Source: Echinostoma caproni
Taxonomy: Eukaryota; Platyhelminthes; Trematoda; Plagiorchiida; Echinostomatidae
Direction of reading: 5' to 3'
NCBI GenBank assembly: GCA_900618425.1
Contig: UZAN01039369.1
Coordinates: 253,328 to 317,327, forward strand
DNA: 64,000 nt
Shown here: one piece after another, positions 12,218 to 22,600 of the stretch
Position numbering within the stretch: position 1 is the first letter of the stretch
Layout of the letters: the number at the start of each line of letters is the position of its first letter
Program-made: the position numbers and the translations under genes
The notes under the pieces: model-generated
The model's database searches: none
Told to the model about the DNA's origin: nothing
Seen by the model: only the letters and a program-made list of their open reading frames with translations

Positions 12218-12239
12218 CTGATGCGGCAAACCCGCTAAA
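12218..12239 (+). other. Hammerhead-like core remnant downstream of PLE (weak)
   Basis: CTGATG, then a GCGG-CAAAC-CCGC hairpin, then TAAAT. It resembles a hammerhead core with AG lost from CUGAUGAG and GAAA changed to TAAA. GTGAAA just upstream can pair with TTTCAC just downstream as an outer stem. It may be the counterpart of the motif at 9893-9925, or chance. The bases TCTGATGCG with a similar left flank recur at 51462-51470. Confidence 0.15.
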
Positions 12240-12306
12240 TCGTTGAATCTTTTTCACATGACTTCGAAATAAATTAACTCAAATTCGTTCAACAAATGGC
12301 AAAATG

Positions 12307-12312
12307 TTTATT
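12307..12312 (-). promoter_or_regulatory. Possible polyadenylation signal AATAAA
   Basis: AATAAA on the minus strand overlapping the stop codon of the candidate terminal exon at 12308-12574. The hexamer is common in AT-rich DNA, so on its own it proves little. Confidence 0.25.
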
Positions 12313-12574
12313 TAATTTCCGGCATCATACGATGCTCAATTTTTGAGGACCCAGGGTGCAAGCTAAGACCAATCCTTGCCAACCGTTCACTCTCTAAGGC
12401 ATAAAGGTTGTCACGTTCATTGAGTAGTCTTTCCTCACAATTACTATGGCGCGCCAGCTGAACTAGGCACTTCGCATAAATCCTGTTTTGACGGTCGATG
12501 ATCATGGAACCTTTAGTCCTGCCCCTGACCGAACTCCTGCATTCTCTGTATTCATGATCATCACGATCAACTGA
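12308..12574 (-). CDS. Candidate terminal exon of unknown minus-strand gene
   Basis: Seen: minus-strand frame of 88 codons plus stop, following a TAG that can serve as acceptor (GAATTAG, AG at 12576-12575), and ending TAA at 12310-12308. The peptide is charged and Arg-rich (DRDDHEYRECRSSVRGRTK). A helix-prone segment follows (CEERLLNERDNLYALESERLARI), compatible with a coiled coil, and a short tail ends it. No family is recognised. The pyrimidine tract before the acceptor is poor, and frames of this length occur by chance, so it remains a candidate. Confidence 0.3.
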   Translation of the reverse strand, partial: SVDRDDHEYRECRSSVRGRTKGSMIIDRQNRIYAKCLVQLARHSNCEERLLNERDNLYALESERLARIGLSLHPGSSKIEHRMMPEIK

Positions 12575-14523
12575 CTAATTCTTCAGTTTGCTAGAACAAT
12601 TGTGTTCCAAAAATGAATGCCTTGTTTGTTCCAAAACTTGTTATTTATTTCCTGCGGTTGTCCTGATAACGTGACTCGTTACCATTTAATTTATCTATTT
12701 TTAGAGACGATGATATCATTGTAGTGGCGTTTTTTGTCTGACTGGGTTGATTCAACGAATACAAAACAGAGAGTATGCCAATTAAATTTAATTTGCGTTT
12801 TCCTCCCAATTAAACGGTCAAGTATTACCTCCCCTTCACTGTTCACAATTATTTCACGGATGCTATTTAGAGTTAACTCTCCAACTGACGCTTTTTAGTT
12901 GATTGTATCTTCACAGTTTAGTGTTCGTTTCTCATGGTCGTTACTCGGTTCTACCAATGCAAAACTGAAATATCACTGCTACAATCTATAAATTTGTGAA
13001 TATTCTTCATGCAAAATAGTTCCACTTATTTTCAGTATTTTCTCTAAACCATGATCAATATATCTAACTGGACCAAGAGTGTAGCCGACCTCCATGGTAG
13101 ACGTGTTTTTGCGTGGAAACTACGAAGTGGAAAGGACCGCATGCAGCACAGCACCCGTCAGTCGTGTAAACAACAGCGCTGCTCGTATAAACAGCTTCTA
13201 CCGGTGACTAGAACGGACCAAAGACCGACGCCAAATTGTAAACTGGCAATGGTGACAGATACTTTGTGTCCCTCTCTTTTCTTGGAAGAATCCCGACAAC
13301 CGAACGTGTACGGGGTGGAAATATGGGCAGTCACAAAATCCCAATACAGCCGGTACATCACTACATCACTTGGGTGGGATTTGAATCTACGAACCAAGTG
13401 CAATGCTCGAAGGGGTCACGTGGACAGTTCTTGTGTCGCTTTTGCAATGATGTCAAAAATAACCAAAACAATGAAAATGTTTCGATAAAGGTCGTTCAAT
13501 GTAAGCGCTTCAGTAGTAGCTCCAAATTATAATGAATTTATGCTTTTTAGAAGGAAAACTATGCAGAGGTTTGTGTATATTTCTCGGTATTTGAATACCG
13601 TCTAACGTGCAACTCTCATTTGAGCATTTAAATCTTTCTGTATCATTTCAGTTAAAGTTTTCGGTCGAAATCACTTGTAATACTTGTGCGCCCCCATCGA
13701 TAATGCAAAAAGGATAATTTTTCCCATTCCATCTGTACGATAGTCCAAAGATGGTAGTTTCAACTCAATTCTTATCTGTCTAACTTTGATTCCATGCTTT
13801 TGTGGAATCGTTTGACAATAAGAGACACTGCACGACCCCCGGCATACACTAGCACGCGGAAAGAGCGACCGAAAGCTGGTAATATCTCGTACAGATCGTG
13901 ATAAGTTCACATATTGAAATGACTGTGTACATTGTGAACCGCACAACATTACTGCAACAGAAACCAGCGGAAAATATGAAATAAAGTGAGAGAAAAATTT
14001 TCGTTCTTTGCGCGAATTGCGAAACCACCGGGGATCGGTGAATGACAATTTTAATTTAATTTTCTCTGAATCATCATGGGATTATAACCCATTTTAAAGC
14101 TATTTAATACATGTTCGGTGAACGGTATTGCATTTCTATTTATCATTCTCTGAAATCCGTTTTAACTGTCAGAAATATTTTGGAACAATATATGTGAAAC
14201 TGCATTATAACGTTTTCAGAATCAGCTGATGATTATGATTATGATGATGATGCGAATCGGTTTCTAACATGTGATCGATCCGGAGTGCAAAGAATAATAA
14301 CATAAATTTCAACCGCATAAAGAACTGCAATGAGTCAACCACCTGGACTGGAGGAATCGACAATCCTCGAACCGAAGTTAAAAGAAACATGCGTCAGAAA
14401 GCCGATCACACGGTCGAAAGCGGATTGTGATGTCTGATTAAAATGGATTCAAATAAACCGAAACCAAATCGTGTACAATCGTAACGTTTTCTGTGAAACT
14501 ACTGTGCCTTTATTTAGTTGAAG
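12575..14523. other. No gene supported
   Basis: Contains a tRNA-box-B-like GATTCAAATCCC on the minus strand near 13385-13374, possibly a SINE trace, and a (GAT)n-like stretch at 14227-14253. A 125-codon minus-strand frame at 13671-14048 lies behind a good acceptor-like tract (GGTTTCTGTTGCAG). One or two frames of that length are expected by chance, and it shows no motif. Confidence 0.35.
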
Positions 14524-14763
14524 TTACATGCCTGCCAGCCACATGCAACAAATTTTGACTGGTGTGAGTTGATCCAAAAGTGTTTCGTAGGGTACTGTGA
14601 CAAAGGGTAATAAACTGGAGTTGATGTACTGATCTCTTAGATGTGAGGGATTAGTGATGATGTATGAGAATTTGCACACGTAGATTTTATATGATGAATC
14701 TCGTCTGCAACCATATGTCAAGGTTGTGAAGTGCTTCTCAATTACGGATTCAAACTGTTGGCT
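14524..14763 (-). CDS. Candidate terminal exon of unknown minus-strand gene
   Basis: Seen: a very good minus-strand acceptor (TATTTTATTTCCTCAG, AG at 14765-14764). It opens 79 codons in phase 0 plus stop TAA (14526-14524). AATAAA follows 9 bases after the stop, at 14514-14509. The peptide (starting SQQFESVIEKHFTTL, ending VKICCMWLAGM) is not recognised. If this and the exon at 12308-12574 both exist, they are either two genes or alternative last exons of one. The acceptor and nearby poly(A) signal favour a real exon, but no conserved motif supports it. Confidence 0.3.
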   Translation of the reverse strand, partial: SQQFESVIEKHFTTLTYGCRRDSSYKIYVCKFSYIITNPSHLRDQYINSSLLPFVTVPYETLLDQLTPVKICCMWLAGM

Positions 14764-15734
14764 CTGAGGAAATAAAATACATGTATGATAGAATCAAAAC
14801 GTTTTACTGAACTGATATAAACTTAGTACACATAGTGCCAAACAAGCGGATTTTCAATATTTCATGAGGATACCAATGAAATAGAAACATTTTATCCATA
14901 GAAATGGAAACAGATAACCATTCTTGTTCGACCAACCTAACTTTAATATTGCTGTCACTTTGAATGCGGATTTCATTCTAAGTGCATTAGCGTCTACTCG
15001 ATTTCTTCAATATCAATAACCAGGTCGCGCTTACTTAAGTGTATTCATTACTTGCGTTTTTGCATCCATAGATCGGAGGTTGTGTTCGTGGATAGTAACT
15101 TTCTCCGGTGGAGAGAGACCGACAAACCCCGTGAACCTAAACGGATCTGTCTCGACTCTGTACAGGAATCGGAACACTTGCGTGGTTTAATGAGGATCAA
15201 TCAGACTGGAGCTTCCCACGCTTGTGTTTGGTTCAATTACTCCAACCTCAACCATGTAGGATGATGCTCATGAATATGCCTGGATGGTTTCCTATTTTTA
15301 ACAGCCATTGTGCTTTTCACCACATTACTATGTGAAAGAACAGATGCAGAAAGAAGCAAGGGAATTGGTTTGGTTATTACTGAACCGAAAATACAGTAGT
15401 ATATTCAATGCGAATCGAATTTGTAGCTCGAATGCCTGAACACGTGTTTGGTGTACAATAGCTTTTCATACATAATCGAGTCGAACGTACTATCTGGAAC
15501 ATTCAAACTGCTGTACACTACCGTTTTCTCTGCCACAAACCTTTTCGAGAACCCCTAGTGTCTTTGCATCACAGAGTTCGCTGAGTGCTTCGAGAATTCA
15601 ATTAGATAAATGTATTCTACACAGTTAGGATTTGCTCATGTACCGGGTACTTAGTGGGAATACTTATAGTTCTCTTGATTGGAAAAACGACGATGTTCTT
15701 CTAAACTGTTATCAGTATCAAGTATCAAGTCGAC
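14764..15734. other. Flank of CR1-type LINE, possible 5' region
   Basis: A plus-strand frame of 70 codons at 15052-15264 has no recognised motif. The stretch may include the 5' untranslated region of the LINE starting by 15735. I cannot place that boundary. Confidence 0.3.
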
Positions 15735-16804
15735 ATGACCCCCGATACTACCTTCCGATTTACGCATAGTGATGAGGAAAGGGCCGCTCTGAGTAACACA
15801 GTCCGTTTCACCAGCCCGATTCAACGGCCACCTAAAGGTCTAAGGTGCTCCAAAAACAGCACCATTCCTGTACAACGTACGCAGGAAATCGTTGTTAATA
15901 ATGCTTCAACGACAACAAGAGACAGAACCATTAACCCAGAGCCGAGGGATATTATTAGATCACTGAAGCCTAGCAAACCAACAGAAAACCCGCCAGTAGG
16001 TTGCAAGAAAGACGTTAGGAACACCAAATTACCAGTCATCTGCACGAATTTATCTGAGCCGACAAACCCAAACACTGAGGGAGAGGCAAAAGAAGAGTTT
16101 AGTTATTGGAAAGATCTGTGCACTCCTATCGGAATTGATACCCAACCTGTGGGCCTCACAGTCCTTGTGCGCCAGCTAAATTCGCCACTCGCAGGAGAAT
16201 ACAGGTTAGTCCGAGTTACACTGAAGAGCGAAATGGACGTTCAGAACGTACTTCTTTCGAGTTACCTCTTGAGAAATAGCTCCAGTACCACACGATGTTT
16301 GTCTGATAGACCATAGTTTGAGCGCGAGCAACACCGGAACAATCCAGAGGGTGCACGGGTCGAGAACAAAAGAGTTGTCCTCATTCGTGGATTCCCCCAA
16401 CTAAATGAACCTGATGAGTGCAGATGCTACTACAGCGACTATACGGAGTGGTATTTCATTAAGAACCTAATAAACTGCCAAAATGTTTTCAGCACATCAA
16501 TCAGTCGTCTTAATTGTTTACCAAATTACCACGGTAACAGCCCGAAGATAATGGAGTCACCCTCAGCACACCACAAACGGCAATCACAGTACTTTACTCT
16601 TGGAAACTAAACAAGAAAAAGGATAACCAGATTTGCGCTTAAGACCCTTGACGAAGACTGTGGTATCGGAATTTCCGTCATGTGATAACGGTACAAGTGC
16701 ACAATAGATTCAGGCTTCAAGCTCCCCACCACAACTGAGGGATCAGAGTATAAGGGCTCCTTAACCAAAAAACCGATGTTAGCCGAACATGACAGGGTCG
16801 GCAA
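15735..16804 (+). pseudogene. LINE ORF1-like nucleic-acid-binding protein, broken
   Basis: Role in the family: RNA-binding chaperone of the LINE particle. Seen: the first frame runs 193 codons from 15735 to 16316. It has a Pro/Asn/Thr-rich N-terminal half and then an RRM-like strand pattern (LVRVTLKSEMDVQNVLLSS). After a frame change near 16320 it continues with RRVVLI-type sequence (KRVVLIRGFPQLNEPDEC, about 16366-16419). A second similar module follows in another frame (TLSTPQTAITVLYSW, about 16560-16605). Two such modules in a row are typical of CR1-group ORF1. The first codon is simply the first ATG of the open frame and is not proven as the original start. The end is approximate. Confidence 0.6.
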
Positions 16805-16845
16805 TAAATCTCACCCAAAGGGACTTCTACACCTAAAACAGTTGA

Positions 16846-19512
16846 CCTGTTGCTGCTGTTGGTAATGCCCAAGATTTCCGCAAAAGTGCGCGAACTGGTG
16901 TTGCGTTTCCAATCCAGTCATTGGGATATCATTGCTGTTATAGAAATTTGGTTGACAAGTGACATTCTCGACTCTGACTTGTAGCCTTCTCAGACGCGTT
17001 CGTCAAACACGTGGTGATGTTCTACTTTACCATCGAAGAGATCTCCAGTGCGATGCAGTTAATCCTCCTGACACCCCCTGACACAATTTGGTATAGAATG
17101 AAACTGTCGACGGACGACGGTTTTCTGGTTGGAGTGGTTTATCGTTCTTCTTCATCCAAGGAGTCAGCAAACGATACACTTTCGCGAGCTATGTCACAAA
17201 CCCTATCTGACAAATTTGGTCATATTGTGATAGTGAGTGACTTCGCCAAACTTCAATCAAACTTTGACCTCTCCCCATCGTTCCAAAGTTATTTTAAACA
17301 GTTAATGGACTCACATCCGCTGTACAACCACGTGAAAGAGCCCAAGAGGTATGGGAATTGGGAGACTTCGTCAATACTGATATTAACCAACGAAGAGCTT
17401 TTGGTCTAATCCATCGACGTCTCGCCCCCCTTAGGACGCAGTGACCATGCATTATTGCTGTTAAAATGTCTGCTACACTTAGATAGAAAGAACTCCGCAA
17501 AACAATACACATCTCGCCATGGACTAAACTAGATTGCATTATTTGGCTCACTGCACTCAGCGAAGTATGTGACCCACTGGTCACCTGGCAAGCATTTACG
17601 GACAGAATTACAAATCCGATCGCCGCAGTTACTAAGGTTGTAAGAAAATCGCCGATTCGCAGCCGCACAAAGAAATGGATGTCTCTGCGAAATCGATCTT
17701 GGGGAGTATACAATCGATTTTCAACTGACAGAACCTGGAACAAATATCGACAATTACGAAACCATTGTACCCATATGGTGCGGGAGGATGAGATGAGGTT
17801 TCAAGAAGCACTCTCACGGAGGTATTTTTCCAACGCGTCGCTGCTACATAATGATATCAAGGAATGATATCGAGGAAAGTAAAGTGTGGGATACCCGCAC
17901 TGGGAAGGTCGCCAGTAACACCCAGGAAGCAGAGATGTTAAAAAAATCAATATGCCTATGTCTTCGACATACCCAATAACGCAAGAGTGCGGCTATCTCG
18001 TCAGATACTCTCTTTCAAATCCGCCACTGACTACCCTCACGTTTGATGCCTACAGAGTAGCAGCAAAGCTTCCGGGTCTACGTAGGTATTCGGCTCCAGG
18101 TGCAGACAATCTACATCCCCAACCGCTTATTTCGTTAGCGGATCACATATCTGAGTCGCTAGCCTTCTTTTCCAAAGTATGTTTCACAAAACCACGCTGC
18201 CCCCAATCGTGGAAACAAAACATAATTTCTCCAATTAACAAACTCGGCTGTCGTAGTGATCCTGTCAACTACCGCCCAGTGACAGTCCCACCGGTTATAT
18301 CCAATGTCATGGAATCCATCGTAGCGGGTATCTTGATGGAACACTTAGAGAAATACAATCCGCTTACCCCAGCTCAGCATGGATTGCGTCAAAAGAGATC
18401 ATGTATTACCAATCTCTTCCTGGCCCACGATGAATGGACAAAGGCAGTATACAAGGCGATGCAGCTGATGTGGTTTACCTGGACTTCTCGAAAGCGTTCG
18501 ATCGGGTGAACCACGAAATACTGCTCCGTTACATGTACAATTTCGGTATCAGGCAACTTGCGCTTGATTGGATTGCTGCGTTTCTCCAGCAACGGGCCAT
18601 GTCGATTCGAGTCTCTAATTCACTATCCGCCCATATGCTGTTTTTTGTGGAGTCTACCGGGGTTCTGTGCCTGGTCTGCGACGTTTTCTCTTGTTCATAA
18701 ACGAACTACCGAATGTTATAGGACCACAAACATTATTGTTTGCAGATGACGTCAAAATCCTGAAGACAGGGACAGAAAGTGGGGGTTCGCTGGAACTCCA
18801 AGAAACACTGAATGAAGCTTACAAATAGTCTATTGAGAACGACATCCAATTTAACGTCCCCAAATGCAACGGGATTTCGCCACGCCACCATGTGCGGTTT
18901 CTTTATTTCCTTGGAAACGAATCACTGTCCACGAAGATCTGAGCTGTTCTATGAACTGTGCCAGGGCGTCATCAACAGCACTCAAACATGTCGGTCTACT
19001 TAAACGTGTTTTCGGTCGTTTTGAACCATCTTTATTCTCACGTCTGCTGTCAGCATACATCTGTTCGCATATTGAGTGTGCCATCCAAACTGGGAATACC
19101 TAGTTACAACCTGATCATAAGAATTTAGAGCGTCCACAAAGGCTACCCATGAAGACAGTAAAAGGACTCTATTATGATTCATACATGGGGAGACTGTAGT
19201 CATTGGGTCTATACTGTGCTCAGTATCGTCGGATTCAAGGAGACTTAATGTTATTGTACCAAATATTACACAACCCAAACCAACGTTGTAGCCAACTTTT
19301 GACGTTGTCATCAAACGTTCATCTACGGGGACATCCATTCAAGGTACTTCTCCAAACATGTCAACTGGACCTGTTGACGTCATTCTTTCGCCGTCATAGT
19401 GTGCATTGCCTGGAATTTCTTACCATCTCATGCCGTTTGTGCCAAGGCGATTGATTTCTTCGAGGTAAAACTTGATGAATCATTAACACACATTGCATTC
19501 CAGCATCAATGA
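16846..19512 (+). pseudogene. LINE ORF2: AP endonuclease plus reverse transcriptase, broken
   Basis: Role in the family: nicks target DNA and reverse transcribes the LINE RNA at the nick. Seen: the endonuclease start (KVRELVLRFQSSHWDIIAV, with IEIWL where TETWL is usual) is at about 16870-16955. A changed VSDFA stands for GDFN near 17240, and SDH is kept at 17440-17448. An RT N-terminal block (LRRYSAPGADNLHPQPL) is at about 18075-18130. YLDFSKAFDRVNHEILL begins at about 18475, and catalytic FADD at 18739-18750 is intact. The C-terminal block (RRIQGDLMLLYQIL) is near 19230-19270, and the last part with WNFLPSHAV is near 19412-19440. The stop TGA is at 19510-19512. Frame changes occur at least near 16985, 17410, 17870, 18430, 18640 and 18820, so no protein can be made. 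Confidence 0.85.
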
Positions 19513-19636
19513 GCACACATGACACAACCGAATGCATCATATGAAAATTTTGTTCATCAATGTTACACCCGATGGGACAAGAAAAGCATCTGCTTGTAAG
19601 TAATGCCCAAAATAAAACTGTGAATTTGACTTTGAC

Positions 19637-22600
19637 GAGGTAAGACAAAATCCATGTATCCTTGATTGTTCTTTGTTTCTCTATCGTGTGTCAACCTCTA
19701 GTCCAAATGTGTACCCTTGAATTCGTCTACCAGATGCAAATTGCCTTCCCCATACCGCTTCTACAATACACGTTCATCAAAACGAGCTTCAATTCGAATG
19801 ATTCTAGTTGTATTGGCATTAACTATGGCACACTGAGACCATGTTAGTTTGTCACTCCGACATATCGGATACTCCAGGAGATTTTTCAGAAAACGACCAT
19901 GGTACAAATGACAACTGAACATAGCAGTCTGGATCTGATTGCTGTATCAGATAATTGCTAAACGTATTCGAATGTTAGTATTAACAAGACCCGCTAATCG
20001 CCTCTTTATTGCTAGTGGTTCTAATCTAAATCGTCCTATACAAATGTATAAGCAATATTGTGAAAAAGATTTCAAGTGTCAACACCAGTCTCATACTTGC
20101 GATAGGATGTAATCACGTATTATGATCTTTCCACAGAACATATGCTATCACATTTTTATGTGAGAACAAAGCCACTTAGATTGCACTATGTAACACAGCG
20201 GACTGTCAAAGTAGAGGTGGGATATCAGCAGGCGGTTTCCACGGGCTAGATAGTGATCACAAAGAAGAACCTCAAAATCCCCTTCAGGTATTATGATAGC
20301 ACTGATTCCAACCGGCGTAATGATGAATGCAATGCTGTCATAAAAAATGTCACCCTCATTTTAAATCAAAATGAAACCTTGTCACATCTATAACCGCATT
20401 GTCCACTGTTTATGAGACCGAATTTCAATCTTTTTGCGGTTGGGCAAGTTCCATCTCCCGCACTTTGAATACATTGTTCAGATGACATTCTGGAACAGTC
20501 AAGCAAGGTTAATCCTTGTTCCGGTGTGTGCAGCACAAAGTATTCCGCTACCGCTGATTCCAGTCTCCCGGATAAATCACCACTCAGCCTTGAATGGTTA
20601 CATCCGGGAAGTTGCATAAACTGAGATAAACAAACTTGTACTGGGCTATTTCATAGGAAGTTCGCATTCACCTGGGTTCGGCTAGCTCAGCCGACTACTG
20701 AAATGTTGCACTTGTCATTGCGTTCCGGGATATACGAATCAAATGTGAGGCGGGGTGGGGCTGAGGAACACCGAGCAATTGTTCCTTGGCATTAATTGCA
20801 TAACTCGTAAACTGCTTGGTAGACGACCCTGGTTGATGCCAGTCCACAAGGCCTTAGGCATACATGTGGGTAGACCTTATGTGTGCAGTGTTCGGGTTCA
20901 CTTTGGCACAAACCTATGCGCATTCTAGGGTTTTGACCTGGTTTGAACCCACGTGAAGCGGTTAGCAAGTGATATTTTCGACAACAACACTCGGGTTGGT
21001 AAGCACTGTGGAATCGGCATCCTCGAATCCAAGGGAGACTGGCAGTGTACTGCTGTATAACACAACGCAAGATTATCTGGGATTGTTACAACTCCCTAAC
21101 CATCTTTTTCGCAAACATATGTTCGAATTGGTTAGTCATATAGAATGAGTAAGTGACATGTTTCTGCGGAATGAACGTATTCACGGTCGTATCACGTGAA
21201 CGGAGACGCGAGGGTGCAGTTTTCATACGTGGTACTGAATTCAAAACAGAACAGAACAAAAAAGAATAACCATAAAAATAAACAAATATGAAGGTGGCAT
21301 TTTGATGCACCCTTTTAACAGTCTCAAATGAAACCCAGGTTACTAGAAGTCATTTCTAAAACACTGGATCGAATATATATGGGAGCAAATATTGTTAATT
21401 TCATTGAATTATCACCCAACCATGCCTAAATAAATGATAATTGTAGTTCAAAAACATTGAGGTGTTCGCATCTTATAATAAATAAGATTAATACAAAATG
21501 GAATATGTTTGTTGTAACTGTACCTAAAAAGTCGGTATGAAAATGCTACCCATGAGTCGCGTTTCGTGCGCAATGTTTGCATCCTCCAATGACAAGTAGA
21601 AAGACTTATGTAGCTCGGGAGTAGCGGGGATTTCGATTCCTGACCCAACTGTTTGAGGATTGAGTTCTAACAGAAACAGCAACGCGTTACTGATGATTCC
21701 CAGTCAGAGAGAAACACCTGCTCTCGCTGACGGTCACACCCACGCAGTTCCATGAAACGATTCCCTTATGTTCATTTTATGGTTGAGCAATCTAAATGAT
21801 TGCCTTTTTGTTTCGCATCAGAGTTACTTGCTCTACCTCCTCCTCGTCACTCATATTAAAATGTATGGGTGATGATGTAAAGAACAAATCAAATAAATGA
21901 AGATAACAATAAGCAACATATTTATTGACTGACCCACGTGAAGACAGTGTACGCCAATATATATGGTTTATTTTGTATAGGAGTCGCTTCGCTGTAGTAT
22001 TTCTCTATCCGAAACACGTGCTGCTCGCACACAATGTTTCTGTCCATAATCCTAGAAGTACCTGGTTCGGTAACTGATGGGTGAGTGCTGACAAAATGGT
22101 ATTTACCCTTTTTGCAATGGAGAGACATCTGATGCCTTCTTTGTAAAATTAGCGGTATTACTTGGGTCGAATGTGTCTTCTCCCTCAGAGCGTTATGGTA
22201 ACAAAGCTTAGCAACATTGTACACGGAGAACCTCAATTTGAGGGTGTCACGCTTTCATTGACGTTGTTGAGCAACCGGATTGCGAGGAGATCGGTAAGGA
22301 AATAGGTCCCATGTGGAGCGAATCAGTGCTCATATTCAGCTGTGATGTTCATCAGCATTTTCATTTTTCCTTGTGTTGGTCTCAAATCACGGGCTTAATA
22401 TACTTATGTTGTACTCCGGAGCTACGTTTAGGCGCAAAAAGTATGAAGAATTAATTGCGTGGGGTGACTATCCATCACTGGTACTAGACATCAAATAACA
22501 AAACAGGTTATATATTTGTCCCACCATCTCATACATTTCGTTAGCCATTATGTCTAACAGCATAGAAGCGCTAGGCCGCTGAGAGCATAGTCTGCTTTAA

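Larger units (their letters stand above)
15735..19636 (+). mobile_element. CR1-type LINE, near full length but dead
   Basis: Seen: an ORF1-like region, then ORF2 with an AP-type endonuclease, a reverse transcriptase with YLDFSKAFDRVNHEILL and FADDVKI, a C-terminal CR1-type block, a stop at 19510-19512 and about 120 bases of 3' untranslated sequence. Many frameshifts and stops break both ORFs. A second, 5'-truncated copy of the same family lies on the minus strand at 38117-38540 and matches through the end of ORF2 and the 3' untranslated region. That match helps fix the 3' end near 19636. The wording of the RT motifs places it in the CR1 clade of the Jockey superfamily; the subfamily is not determined. 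Confidence 0.85.

Noticed and set aside
13671..14048. 125-codon minus-strand frame behind a good acceptor-like tract
   Set aside because: One or two such frames are expected by chance in a window of this size. There is no motif, no good donor and no phase partner.
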